This document shows, one piece after another, positions 44,722 to 55,461 of a stretch of DNA of 64,000 nucleotides. The stretch comes from Turritopsis dohrnii (lineage: Eukaryota > Cnidaria > Hydrozoa > Anthoathecata > Oceaniidae). The stretch lies in contig BQMF02000271.1 in assembly GCA_027922465.2 (NCBI GenBank), positions 1 through 64,000 of the forward strand. The letters are read 5' to 3'. Numbering within the stretch: the first letter of the stretch is position 1; each line of letters begins with the position of its first letter. Under the pieces are notes generated by a model. The model saw nothing but the letters and a program-made list of their open reading frames with translations. It was not told where the DNA came from and did no database searches. The position numbers were made by a program, and so were the translations under genes.

Positions 44722-46799
44722 TCAGTCACCTCTCACATTACATTTATCTCTAATATATAATAGCTGGAATTTGACCGAGGGATATCTCTTCATGAATCTT
44801 TTGACATCAAAACCATTGTGACACTTGCCTTGGACCAAACACCAAGCGTCATACCAAGGTCGAGGCCATTTGGAATTGATGCCGCCTTTTCTGTTGAACG
44901 TCAAAAATTAAATAGTGATGTCCACCTAGTGCGCCTGTGTCCATTTTCGCATACAGAATGCGCCGGACCTCCTTCAGTATGGTATCGTGTTTTAATCGGT
45001 AAATCGAAACGATTTTGTAGACGGCACAAACAACTCATTTGTAAATATCAGGCTTTCTGGTATATCCTCATCTGTACTTGCAAGGAGTTTCATTTCGGTC
45101 TCCGTGTCCACATCTGAACTTGAAGTTACTATAGCGAATAATAAGAATAATCAAGAATTTCTTTGAGATTCTATGGCACAACTTTTGCTAGCTTTAGTGT
45201 ACTAAATTACCTGTAGAATCTTGTTGAGGTGCAGCTTTTAAGGCCAGGTCTGTGCATGCGGGAGCTTATTTAGAGAAGTTGGTTTGATTCAAGTCAAAAT
45301 GGTTCAAGGATAGGGAGTACTTCTAAAGAAATAGTTTCCAATTTTTATGATCTACTGTACGATTTATTGACTTACCAACGTTTTCATCACATTTTTTACG
45401 GTTGTTTTTTATGAACAATTTGCATTTATCTGAAATAAATAAAGTCTGTTGTTGTATTGATGTAAATTAGATTGTGCAGATCCACTTTCTATTATTATTC
45501 AAGGCTACTAACAAAAATGCAGCTATGCATACCTGCATTGGGCAAGGACGTTTCTGTTGAGGTGGTAATCTTGCTGCTTTTGCACTTCGATGATTCTGAA
45601 GGAAACGATATGAGAAATTCATCATAACTAGAAGGAGATTTAAAGCGTTCGAAATATTAAATAATATTGTATTGTATTCTAAATGGTTCAAGGAAAGGGA
45701 TTAATGCCACAGATATTACTTCCAATCTTATGATCCCCTGTACGGTTTATGAACTCACCAAAATTTTCATCATATCTTTTCCGCTTGTTGTTAATGAACA
45801 CTTTGCATTTTTCTGAAATAATTAAGGTCTCTTGCTGCATCAATGTAAATTAGATTGTTCAGATCAATTTTCTATTAGTATACAAGACTACTATTAGAAA
45901 TGCAACTATGCATACCTGTACTAGACAAGTAAGTTTCTGTCGAGTTGGTTAACTTGCTGCTTTTGCATTTCGACGCTGAAGAGAAGGGTATGAGAAATTC
46001 ATCATAACTGGAAGGAGATTTAAAACGTTTGAAATCATAAAGAATGTTTACCGGGTACAAAGTGGCTTCCAGTGGCTTCATTGTCATTAAGGACACACGG
46101 GCTCCACTGTTCTGCTTCGCTATCATTGCCATTATTTAATATTGTTCCAGTCACTAAAGAGCACCAGCAAAATATTTGGTCAATAGCCACAACAATGCAC
46201 TCGGTTTTGCATGTAAGAATGGAATTGTACTAACCGTTGTAAGCAGTTACAACCTCCTTAAACATGGAACTCAGAGATTCGCTGCAAGCAACAGAGAGAG
46301 AAACTTTGTGTTCAATTGCTGGATCGGCCAACTTAATTTTGGAGAGATCGTCATGTGTGAAGTTGCTTTTAACCAAAACTTGAGTGATAACGCCATGCGG
46401 TTCCTTGTAAAATCTTTCATCTTCTTCCACACACCCGATGTTGCTATTAATTGTATTAGCCATCCAGACGAAGCAGTTCATGCAATTGTCCTCCATCTAC
46501 TGAGATGCGTCTGCGCATTTGTCGCTTAATTGACGTGTTTTGAATATAAACAGACGCCGTTCAATGTTTTCTTCGGTATTTTGTGCTTTATCACCTGCGG
46601 AAATCCACCGCCTTGAAGTAAGGTCTTCAACAAATCTGACGGCATAGTATTTTCCGTCCATTCGTCGACATATAACAGTTGTGTGTCGCCAGCTATCATT
46701 GACACACCAAAGCTTTTCTCCTTGGTCAAAACAGCAATTTTCGATCTTGGAATGAAGCCCATTAAGACTCTTCACCAAGACGACTTTCCGAAATTGCAA
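44722..46799 (-). CDS. unrecognised spliced gene region with duplicated exons
   Basis: The minus frame 46799-46230 reads KVVLVKSLNGLHSKIENCCF, GEKLWCVNDSWRHTTVICRR, MDGKYYAVRFVEDLTSRRWI. One TAG (at 46497-46499) lies before MEDNCMNCFVWMAN. The beta-rich G-x-K-x-W...Y-x-V-R-F-V-E-D pattern is reminiscent of Tudor-like barrels, but I would not assign it. Downstream are exon-like pieces: NGNDSEAEQWSPCVLNDNEA ending at GTAAAC (about 46055), two copies of an exon pair (see the tandem repeat), and SDVDTETEMKLLASTDEDIP...FRFTD-stop (45118 downward, after TTCAAG). A last open piece (44904-44722) has WPRPWYDAWCLVQG. Possibly a host gene, possibly decayed. Confidence 0.4.
45301..46050 (-). repeat. 384-bp tandem duplication carrying an exon pair
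   Basis: GGTTCAAGGA recurs at 45301 and 45685, and the two units align throughout. On minus each has exon a and exon b. Exon a is 45533-45595 (phase 0; SAKAARLPPQQKRPCPMQ) or 45916-45975 (same start, stop after AKAAS). Exon b is 45376-45429 (KCKLFIKNNRKKCDENV) or 45759-45812 (KCKVFINNKRKRYDENF). All have TTNCAG/TTTCAG acceptors and GTATGC, GTAAGT or GTGAGT donors. Confidence 0.8.
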
Positions 46800-47120
46800 A
46801 CGCTTTGAAGCATCTCGGTGAAACTACACCAAAATCAGATTCTTTGTAGGGACATCCTACAAACTGACGACTGGAGAGTTGAAAATCTCGATGTGGTTGA
46901 TGTGGTTATAATCAAATTTAATTTAAAATTAAGGCAAAATTTAATTTGAGGCATCACCTAAAACCAATAAATAAATCCTATGCAATGGGGATATCACAGT
47001 AAAATGAAAGTTAAAATATCACTCAAGGCAAATCACTTTAGATTACATCTTCTTTCACATAGTCTTGCAACAAAACAAATGTTAAGTGGAAACACGCAAT
47101 CTAATTCATCGAATCCATGT
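46800..47120. other. no gene recognised
   Basis: Non-coding upstream region of the minus-strand gene; nothing supported. Confidence 0.35.
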
Positions 47121-47640
47121 GAAGCCGTGGTTGAAGCCGTCCTTTCATGAGGCTTTCCTAAGGCAAAGCTGCATATCCGCAAAATGTGGCTAAATCAAGT
47201 ATCACCTTTTCATTCATGAAAACGAGGTTGGAACTGGAAACGAGGCTGCAACTGGACTTAAGAAAATTTCAAAGTTTGGCAAAATGTTTAAGAGTGTTGA
47301 GAAATTATATTGGGAACAAAACGAAAAGCCGTGGTTGAAGCCGTCCTTTCGTGAGGCTTTCCTATGGCAAAGCCGCATAGCCGCAAAATCTGGCTTAATC
47401 AAACATCACCTTTTCAATCACGAAAACGAGTCAAGAATGGAAACGAGGTTCAAACTAGACTCTACAAATGTTCAAAGTTTGGCAAAATGTGGCTAAATCA
47501 AGTATCACCTTTTCATTCACGAAAACAAGGTTTAAACTGGAAACGAGGCTTTAACTGGACTTTAGAAAATTTCAAAGAGTGTTGAGAAATTATATTGGGA
47601 ACAAAACGACGGCTTCACGGCTTCAGCGGTCACAGCATTC
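47121..47640. repeat. tandem repeat with GAAGCCGT(GG) and TGGCTAAATCAAG blocks
   Basis: GCCGTGGTTGAAGCCGTCCT recurs at 47124 and 47338 (214 bp apart), followed in each unit by GAGGCTTTCCTA(A/T)GGCAAAG and ATCACCTTTTCA(A/T)TCA(T/C)GAAAA. A third, shortened unit starts about 47483. The units end with TGTTGAGAAATTATATTGGG. The right side has inverted ACGGCTTCACG copies. Confidence 0.8.
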
Positions 47641-48218
47641 ATAAAAGGACGGCTTCACGCGGATTTGTTTTGAACCACGTGGTCTATGGTCTTAAAACAG
47701 GAAAAACAATTGTGAAAGCTAAGTCTTGTTGAAATCTAGTTTCGAAGCTCTTTTGAAGAAAGGTTCTACATTTTTTATTTAAAAATTGTGTTGCAGAGGC
47801 GTGAAAAGGCTAATTTGAATAAACGAATATGTCATGTCCCTTTTAGATACGAAGTGCAAAGTTTAATGAAAATGTAGATGTTACTTCTTACCAAACAAAA
47901 TTCGTTTTGCATTAACTTTTGCAGTTGGGCCATGTTTTTAAGGACCAGTTCTTGGACTGTTTCTTTCTCTTTATCAATATCAGTAATCAGCAAACTGTCC
48001 GACTATCTCTTAATGTTGTCCGTTTCGATATTTGTAGAGCGGTTTTTTGTACGGTTTGTTCCCTAAAAATAAACGATAGAATTTCATACAATATAAAACC
48101 ACGGTAGAGCCGCACCTAGGGCTGGAGGGTGGGACAATATTAGATCTTCCTTCGATTTTATTCCATAAAATCTGAATTACGTTTCGGGCGCTGTGCGCCC
48201 TTACATAATTCGACAATG
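47641..48218. other. flank and internal complementary region of the DIRS element
   Basis: No gene. At 48120-48205 there are pieces resembling the element's terminal repeat (AATATTAGATC, ATAAAATCTGA) and a palindrome GGGCGC-TGT-GCGCCC at 48186-48200. The similar GCGCCC block at 57110 lies beside another DIRS relic. Confidence 0.5.
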
Positions 48219-48305
48219 TTATGTCATAAAATCTCAGTCGATCTAATATTGGATGATCGAGTCCAACTCGTATCATAATGGAACCCAGACTCCTAATCTA
48301 CCTTG
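48219..48305 (-). repeat. inverted terminal repeat of DIRS, 3' side
   Basis: 87 bp, inverse of 52333-52419 with about two or three mismatches (for example CCCAGACTCCTAATC against CCAAGACTCCCAATC). Confidence 0.95.
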
Positions 48306-48317
48306 GTTAAAAACGTT

Positions 48318-49808
48318 CTAAGAGGATAACACCGAACTTTGGTATTTTTTCCCATAGCTCACAATAGGCTTGTGATAATGTTTGTGCCAAGTTGACTTCG
48401 TTGACCACTGCCCCCTTTTGAGGATGCCTTCCATGGATAGGCCTAATACTTTAGCCTTAGAGGTTGAAGCAGAACGACATGAGTGAGCCTTGAAGACATC
48501 AACATCAATCCCTGCTGCTTTAAGAATAAGTCTTACCCATCTTGAAATGGTTGATCTTACCACTGCTTTGTGAGGTTTAATATAACTTAACAAGAGTTGC
48601 GTTTTACTAACTTCTCTCCAAATTCTAGACCTGCTCAAATATTCGTCTAAGCAAGCTACCACGCACAATTTATTATTTGGCTCAAACTTAAAAAACTCTA
48701 TTTTTGGAGGTGGTTTTCCTTGTCTCCAACTTTTAGTGATTTTGGAAAAATGAAAAATGTAAGATGTGGGAGTTTTCACCATGTATCTTGTATCTAGAAA
48801 ACAAATCTCATGACACCTTCCTGCAGATGTCAAAAATAAAAGCATTGTAAGCTTCAATATCAAGTCTTTATCTATCAAGTCTGCATTACTTGGAAGTGAA
48901 TTTAAATATAAGATGACTTGTTCCACATCCCGTATGAATGTATACCTTGGTTTTGGAGGGTTTGAATTAAACACTCCCAACATGAGCTTACAAACTCTGG
49001 GATGTTTACCTGCAGAAAAATTATCTATTTGATCATGATAGGCCGAAATTGCAGATCTATATGAATTTATAGTGCTGTATTCGAAACCTTGTTCAAACAG
49101 CGAGGCAAGAAAATGTAGTATATAATTCAGAGGGGCTGTAGTGGGATCAATTTTTGATTGACTACACCAGCTAACCCACTTTCCCCAGGACGATTCGTAA
49201 TGAGAAATTGTGCCTGGTCTTCGGGCATCTGCAATAAGTTTTGCAGCCCTCTTTGATATTCCTTCACTTGCCAGGCTTTGCCTGAAACTTTTCAGGCCAC
49301 TAACTTTAGTGTCTTGTTTCGCACCAAGGGATGATAATTTCCCTGGGGATCTAGTAATAGGTTTGGCAGGTTTGGTAATACCAGAGGGTTGTCTACCAAC
49401 ATTCCTAGTAGTTGGCTGTACCAGGGTTGTGTTTGCCAACTTGGTGTTACTAGAATCATTAATGCCTTCTCCTCCCTTACTTTGGCTAACACTCTCCCGA
49501 TAAGGCTGAATGGAGGGAATGCATAAGCATACAGATGGGACCATTTTTGCTGTATAGCATCTGTTGCTTGACTCTGTGGGTCTGGTCTCCAAGCCATGTA
49601 AGCTGGGACTTGGTGAAACACTCTTGATGCAAACAGATCCACATCTGGTTTTCCCCACTTGTTTGTAATCATTTGAAATACTAATGGTAGAAGTTGCCAT
49701 TCGCTGGTATCCTGAAAGTTTCTGGATGCCCAATCTGCTCAAGTATTCAAGCGACCTGGGAGATACTCTGCAGTAATCGTGATCCCTTTTGCTATTAAAA
49801 ATTTCCAA
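48318..49808 (-). CDS. DIRS tyrosine recombinase, intact frame
   Basis: 496 codons. The N-terminal third lies in the overlap with the RT-RNase H frame and is probably not all translated. The core starts about residue 180: SEGISKRAAKLIADARRPGT, HYESSWGKWVSWC (SAM-like N-terminal domain) and INSYRSAISAYHDQI. The catalytic domain has LTSAGRCHEI (Arg I), ITKSWRQGKPPP (Lys region), FKAHSCRSASTSKA (His-x-x-Arg) and RGQWSTKSTWHKHYHKP (Trp, Tyr nucleophile). It cuts and rejoins DNA during insertion of the circular copy. The stop lies 13 bp from the terminal repeat. The frame is unbroken. Confidence 0.93.
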   Translation of the reverse strand: MEIFNSKRDHDYCRVSPRSLEYLSRLGIQKLSGYQRMATSTISISNDYKQVGKTRCGSVCIKSVSPSPSLHGLETRPTESSNRCYTAKMVPSVCLCIPSIQPYRESVSQSKGGEGINDSSNTKLANTTLVQPTTRNVGRQPSGITKPAKPITRSPGKLSSLGAKQDTKVSGLKSFRQSLASEGISKRAAKLIADARRPGTISHYESSWGKWVSWCSQSKIDPTTAPLNYILHFLASLFEQGFEYSTINSYRSAISAYHDQIDNFSAGKHPRVCKLMLGVFNSNPPKPRYTFIRDVEQVILYLNSLPSNADLIDKDLILKLTMLLFLTSAGRCHEICFLDTRYMVKTPTSYIFHFSKITKSWRQGKPPPKIEFFKFEPNNKLCVVACLDEYLSRSRIWREVSKTQLLLSYIKPHKAVVRSTISRWVRLILKAAGIDVDVFKAHSCRSASTSKAKVLGLSMEGILKRGQWSTKSTWHKHYHKPIVSYGKKYQSSVLSS

Positions 49809-51542
49809 ATATCCTTGTTAAAGTTATCATTGCCTTGTTTTGTGTCCCCCCCCATCTTGATAAGATACGGCAGAGCTGACATATTGTCCGTCTGAATATG
49901 TACTGAATCCAGTTGAAACATTCTGGCATATGTCAACAAGGCCAGGTGAATAGCTTTCAGTTCTAGAATGTTGATATGTTGAAGAGCTTCCTGACTGGAC
50001 CATTGTCCCCCTATTGATTTCCCCTGGCAATAAGCATCCCATCCTTTCTTTGATGCATCCGTTTGAATATAAACCCTTCCTTTTGGGGGGAGAATCGATT
50101 TTCCATTTGAGAGTTGAAGGTTGTTCACCCACCATTCTAATTCCTCCCGACAATTTTGATCCAATTTCACCATTTTTTGAAATGAACTTCCCCTTAAACA
50201 CCGAATCTGGTGTTGTTGTAAATATCGGACCTGAAGGCATGCTGGGACTACTGCTTGTGCAGTGGAACAAAGTGGCCCTATCAAACTCGTCAACTTGTGT
50301 TAAGTCATTTGGGGACACTGTAATGCTTCTTTGCATTGTTTCATTAGGTTTTCTACCTTCATGTCTGGCAAAGTCAATGTCATGCTCCGAGAACAAATTA
50401 ACACTCCCAAGAATTCTATTTTCTGAGTTGGATCCATCACTGATTTCTTTATATTGAAGATGAATCCTAGATGTTGCAACATGAAAATCAAAGTGTTGCG
50501 GGCAATCTCTACCTCCTCTTTCGTTCGCCCCATCAATAACATATCGTCCAGATAAACTATAACACGAATTTCTAGTCTTCGAAGAATCGAAATTGGGATT
50601 TTCAGTAATTTGGTGAATATCCTTGGTGCCGGGCCCAACCCAAAACATAGGCAAAGAAATTCGTACAATTTCCCTTGCCACTGAAAACAAACATATTTTC
50701 GAGATCTCCTGTGTAAAGGAACGCAAAAATAAGCATCCTTGAGATCAATCTTTGCACATGTAATTTTCTTGCTGCAACATTTCTCTTAACAGATGCAAAC
50801 CTTCCATTTTGAAGTGATTGTATGGAATTAAATTGTTCAATTTTTTTAAGTTGATTACCGGCCTGTTCCCCCCATCCTTCTTTGGAACTAGAAACAGATT
50901 GCTTAGAAATTGGCCAGTCTCTTGAGGAACTAAATGAATTGCACCCTTTCTCAACATTTCTTGAATCTCTCTGTCTACTAGCAAAGTTTGTTCCCTGTTC
51001 ATCTTTATTTGATGAGGTACCTTTTGGCTTGGGGTGTTTAGAAAAGGAATTTTCAGCCCTGAAACCCAAGAAATGATCTCAGGGTCGTTGGTGAGTTTTT
51101 TCCAATTGTTTAGAAAATATTTCAGCCTTCCTGCTACAGGAAAATTTTTTAAATCTTGTTGTTGTTGTTTTGAAAACAACTTTCCCACCATTGGGTGCAC
51201 TTTTAGCAGTTGACCCCGTGGAATTGTCTCTGGTGCACTTAACTGTGGATTTTCCAGAGAAATGTTGAGAGAGGTTGGCTGTTTTAAGGCTTTTCTTACC
51301 ATTCTTGAATTCTCTGTAGTTGCCTCCACCTCTGGTGAACATTGCACTTCGCCCCCCATTTTGTCGGAATGATGATGATGCAAATGGGGGGCCCTTCTGA
51401 AAGGGTCATTTGTTATTCTTTTCGTACTTTGAACTACTGTAAGCCTTTTGCGATTCTCGCTTCGCTTTTGCAGTGTCAATGACATGTTTTCTGAACTCAT
51501 GTCCAAATAAATGTGACTTGGAATCCTCCAATAGTTTCTCAT
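49292..51542 (-). pseudogene. DIRS reverse transcriptase-RNase H, one frameshift and two stops
   Basis: The first frame (51542-50745) overlaps the gag-like end. It reaches FLSNLFLVPKKDGGNRPVIN and HFKMEGLHLLREMLQQENYM (RT blocks 1-2). A one-base change near 50750 moves to the next frame, which continues IDLKDAYFCVPLH (catalytic D), FLCLCFGLGPAPRIFTKLL and VIVYLDDMLLMGRT (catalytic DD). A TAA at 50298-50300 and a TGA near 49736 interrupt it. RNase H follows: RVYIQTDASKKGWDAYCQG (D), INILELKAI (E) and HIQTDNMSALPYL (D). The DIRS C-terminal region (ADWASRNF, KPDVDLFASR, YAFPPFSLI) comes last. Everything needed is recognisable, but the copy cannot make one product as given. Confidence 0.9.
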
Positions 51543-52239
51543 TCTCTCTGAGGAGACTCTTCGCCTTCTTCTTTTCAGCCATGACGCTTGACAACACGTT
51601 TAAGCGGCGATGGTATGTCAGGGAATTGAACGTCTGACCTGTCAACATGACAATTTGGTCAATATAATAGGCTACCTCATCCAGGTTTAATTCTACCTGA
51701 GGCTTGACAATGTTAGAGGGAACATCCATGGACTCCTCGTCCTGTTCACCTTCTCTGGACTTATCCTTGTCCTGATCAGTTTGTGTGACCTCATGAGCTG
51801 GCTTTTCTGCCATAGAGTTCTCCATCATCAACCAGAGCTTTGATAGCGGTCCGAAGATATTTAGAGTCTTTTGCTGGATTTTTGTCAAAGCTTCATCGAA
51901 AGCGATTTCTTGTTTATTCTTCTTCTCTTCAAGCAGTTCTTTATAGAAATCATCCAGCTTTTTAGGTTTCATCAGGTTGGATGGAATCGGATTGTTAAAC
52001 AGAACACTGCCTTTTATCTCTTTCTCAGGATATTTATGAACATAGTTCAAAAGTTCATCCGGAAGATCATAATTGTTCTGGTGTTCATCTGCAAGTGCTT
52101 CGAATCTGGCTCTTTCAAAATCTGAGCCTCCACTTGCATGGTCTCCCTTTTTCCTTTTCAAGGAGGGAGCACCAGTTTCAACAACAGTAGCATTATCAGC
52201 TACATCATCAGCCATGTCACTGCTTGACGAGGTATTCAT
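51406..52239 (-). CDS. DIRS gag-like protein
   Basis: 277 codons from ATG at 52239. An acidic/Ser-rich N-terminus (MNTSSSSDMADDVADNATVV) precedes KRKKGDHASGG, a charged middle with coiled-coil character (LDDFYKELLEEKKNKQEIAF) and a C-terminal helical region (YYIDQIVMLTGQTFNSLTYH RRLNVLSSV). No zinc knuckle is seen. It lies directly inside the 5' terminal repeat and overlaps the RT frame by about 137 bp, the usual place of the DIRS first gene. Sequence-level assignment rests on position. Confidence 0.75.
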   Translation of the reverse strand: MNTSSSSDMADDVADNATVVETGAPSLKRKKGDHASGGSDFERARFEALADEHQNNYDLPDELLNYVHKYPEKEIKGSVLFNNPIPSNLMKPKKLDDFYKELLEEKKNKQEIAFDEALTKIQQKTLNIFGPLSKLWLMMENSMAEKPAHEVTQTDQDKDKSREGEQDEESMDVPSNIVKPQVELNLDEVAYYIDQIVMLTGQTFNSLTYHRRLNVLSSVMAEKKKAKSLLRENEKLLEDSKSHLFGHEFRKHVIDTAKAKRESQKAYSSSKYEKNNK

Positions 52240-52332
52240 AATTAATTCAGATGTTGGTGATTATCTTGGATTACACTAATTTTATCTCACTGTAACTTGA
52301 TGCGTCAACTCTTCACGAAGATTGAAAACGAA

Positions 52333-52419
52333 CAAGGTAGATTGGGAGTCTTGGTTCCATTATGATACGAGTTGGACTCGATCATCCAATATTAGATCGA
52401 CTGAGATTTTATGACATAA
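52333..52419 (-). repeat. inverted terminal repeat of DIRS, 5' side
   Basis: 87 bp, pairs with 48219-48305. The gag-like gene begins about 94 bp inside it. Confidence 0.95.
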
Positions 52420-52465
52420 TATCAAATTAAGTTCAATTAATGTTGCCTAATTGGCCAATGCTCCT

Positions 52466-54950
52466 TTAAAAATGATAGATTTGTAAATTCTTAAAACAAG
52501 TCAGCGTCGCTACCCTCACTATCACTAATATGTGCATCTGCCTCAGTCGATATACAAAGCAAATCATACGAAATGTCTGACAATTTTGATCTATCTTGAT
52601 GTTGTTGCCAATGTAATAAGCCTTTTCTTTGATTTTTTTGGCTAAGTTCAATAACGTAGTAGTCATAGTTTCGCCATATATGTTAAAAATGTCATTACCA
52701 TCCGTATCCAGATACTTTGAATGACGTAAAACAGCCCTCCATTCAATTATTTCGTCACTAGCAGTCTCTTCTTTTAAATTTAATGTCTGACATCCTATGT
52801 TAGATGCTGTCAAGATATCAACCGACCTTGAAATTTGTTGCCATGTGGTTTTGTCAACAGTACCTTTTGGTGCCATCATTTTTTGTTCCATTAAAAAGTC
52901 ACCTCCGTGATTTCAACTGACAGAATCAACGGTCGAAAATGAAAGATTTGCATTTCTTTGTTCTCTAACAGCCAATGGATAAATTACTTTATTGAAAAGA
53001 TCACGGTATTCAATTTCTCGATAATATGGATGTCGAAACCCATAAAACCAATCCATAAAAGCGTATCTAGATTTAAAATGTAATTGTAAATATTTCAGTT
53101 GGGATAGATTAGCTATCATATTAGCTATCATATGCCTTGTGAGACTCGAAGTTAAGAACATCTCGGCCAAGTGGTTCCAAACAAATTTGATCTAGGACTT
53201 TAAAAAATGCTGTAACCAGAAATAAAAAATCACATCATTATAAAGTTAACTTACTTACACAAGCAGCCAGTAAGCCATTACAATTATGACTCAAAAAGCC
53301 TGATAAATCAAACATAATTATTGCTATACATAGACAGAGTCCATGGAACAATGTTATCCAATCAAAATCATGTTTGTTGCTATCAATTAATCGACTTGCT
53401 AAACAATAAGGTGGACCATCACATCCAACATATGTCCAAGCTCTGTTGGTAGAAATATCCAGATTTTCTTTTAGCTGTGCAAGGATACATCTTATATTCT
53501 CATAACTATTGGGATTAAGTAATATAGGCTCTCCAACTTGTATTTCAGGTTTATTGCAGTTCTTATCTTCACCAATGTGTATATATTTCATCAACTTCAA
53601 CTATTTTCCTCACTTGTGAACCACAGCGATCACACTTTCTTTTACAATTGTCATATGTCGCCTTACAGTTCTAAAAAAAAGAAACATAATCAAACATAAT
53701 CAAACATCCACATTTCTGCCTAAATATATTCTTTTACATTTTACCTCATTTACACACTGCCAGTTCTGAAGAGTAAAAAGATGCAAAATTCACTTGTTTA
53801 CATCAGCATTTTCTCAACTTTTGAACAGTTCAATCATATGACTGATGTACTTCATGCGGACTTTTCGAAAAGTTGTTCTTGACTTTCAAAGAATGCTATC
53901 TATTTCAACTTGTATTTCGTTAGTAGTTCTACCATTTTCCCAATAACATGGTTTTAATGCTGGGTCCTTTTGAATATTTCCTGGTAGACTAATGTGTAGA
54001 GTTGATTTAATAATATCCGGTGATGCAGTCTTTTTCGATGAAATATAATAATTACGAACAACATATTTTCCGAAATTGTTAAACTACGTCTCTATGTCAC
54101 CATTTTGACATACAATTCTATTACAGTCGAGTAACCTCCTGAAGGAGAAATTTTACCATTCATGGTTGCAACCAATTTGGAGCCAGAAATGCATGACTCA
54201 ACAAGATTGGAAACAAAAGAGTATGGAAATATCCAATTGAAGTTTGAAGTGTGATAAATATTTTCAATTACACAAGATAGAAGATATAAAGTTTCATCTT
54301 CTACTGTTGAGAAGCTGCGGCCAGAAAGTCCTTCTATCAAGGTAATGAGTGGCTTGCAGCTTTCTTGTATGAAAGTTCTTGGATTAAGGTATTTTAGGTA
54401 TTTTAGGTATAATATATCTTTATATGCTTTCAACAGTTTTTGTCCATCTTTTTGAATTCTTGAGTTCAATATTTTCTTTCGCAGGAGGTTAAATATCTCT
54501 GACCATTTGGTTTCCGATATTTCATCAATCTGATCATCCTGGGCATCAGTGAGACAATTTATGAGTTTCTCAACTAAATCTTCCAGTTCTCATGACTTTT
54601 TCGTAGATGACAAGCCCGCACTATCACATCCAGTTTCGCTTTTGTTTGTACCCATCATCAAAGATTGAGTTTTACATACACAAAATTTGCACACATAATT
54701 TGATCTGATCGAAATGTAGTTATGAGATTTCATATAAGCAACAACTGGTGGTTTTACTTTAGATTTTGTAATATTGTACACAGGATTGCCGAGATTAGAA
54801 TCCCAAGAAGAAAGCCAAATCGCATGTTTGCATGTTTGTCGGCAATGCATAGATCAGTAAAAACAAGAAGTTTTGCGTTAATACGCATGCGCTGACATAT
54901 CAAAACAAATTGAGGTATATTTCGTGAACCTGCGAGTATCATCCTGTCAA
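52466..54950 (-). pseudogene. decayed gene of a repeated invertebrate protein family
   Basis: From high to low coordinates on minus: a Cys-containing piece (NYVCKFCVCKTQSL, then ELEDLVEKLINCLTDAQDDQ), LITLIEGLSGRSFSTVEDET, VRNYYISSKKTASPDII.. KPCYWENGRTTNEI, a zinc-like NCKATYDNCKRKCDRCGSQV (near 53640), ILLNPNSYENIRCILAQLKE, WTYVGCDGPPYCLASRLIDS, FYGFRHPYYREIEYRDLFNK, and NHGGDFLMEQKMMAPKG with WQQISRSVDIL at the end. Motifs such as CDG-PY and Y-REI-RD belong to a multi-copy family I associate with cnidarian and lancelet genomes, function unknown. There are several stops (for example TGA before NHGGD) and frameshifts (near 53590). Confidence 0.6.
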
Positions 54951-55263
54951 ATTTACATCATAGTTACGAAACTGGAACAGTTTACTAAGAGACCGAAAAA
55001 ATCGATGCGACTTTGTTTTATACTGGCTCAAAATGAAAAAATAAGGACAATCGCCTAGTTAGGAGAGAAAAATCACCTAATTAAGCTATCATATCTTAAT
55101 TAAGCGATATAGCTTAATTTGCTGTTGTCCCTGACTGCCTAATAGACAATTAATAAGAGTAAATTTTCCAAAACTCATGGAACTTACAAATTTGTGTATT
55201 AGTGAAATGGAAAGACCAGAAAACTAACAAACCATTAATGAAATCTCTTTTTTTAATTCTTAT
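54951..55263. other. no gene recognised; AT-rich palindrome
   Basis: An inverted repeat AATTAAGCTAT (55079-55089) / ATAGCTTAATT (55109-55119) surrounds a TTAATTAAG core. Otherwise nothing. Confidence 0.5.
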
Positions 55264-55461
55264 TCACATGACATATTCACATGACAATGGTAATTCAGAG
55301 CTGCTCAGATACATATATGATTGCTTGTTCAGGATCATTGGTGAAGGATCTCCTTGTCTTAAATACATTGCCACTAAGTTTCCAGCAGACAAGAACATAT
55401 TTTCAGCTAACATCATTGTGTTTTGCATTGGGAATCCATGAATAGGCTGTTGCCCAATTTG
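55264..55461 (-). CDS. terminal exon of an unrecognised host-like gene
   Basis: On minus, GTATTGTGTTTGCAG precedes a phase-0 segment of 65 codons plus TGA. It reads QIGQQPIHGFPMQNTMMLAE, NMFLSAGNLVAMYLRQGDPS and PMILNKQSYMYLSSSELPLS, and ends CEYVM. The composition and acceptor are those of a real exon. No family recognised, and no upstream exon was identified within the next kilobase. Confidence 0.4.
   Translation of the reverse strand, partial: QIGQQPIHGFPMQNTMMLAENMFLSAGNLVAMYLRQGDPSPMILNKQSYMYLSSSELPLSCEYVM

Larger units (their letters stand above)
48219..52419 (-). mobile_element. DIRS-type retrotransposon, full length
   Basis: 4.2 kb bounded by 87-bp inverted terminal repeats. On minus it holds, in order, a gag-like gene (52239-51406), an RT-RNase H gene (51542-49292) and a tyrosine recombinase gene (49808-48318) overlapping the previous one in another frame. 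DIRS elements integrate as circles through the recombinase rather than with a DDE integrase, and so leave no target duplication. Inverted (not split direct) termini place it near DIRS1. The gag-like and recombinase frames are open; the RT frame has three lesions. Confidence 0.92.

Noticed and set aside
50602..51069. Open frames overlapping the DIRS RT on the same strand (also 49827-50726)
   Set aside because: They lack RT motifs; the true frame in these parts carries the DLKDAYF and YLDD blocks.
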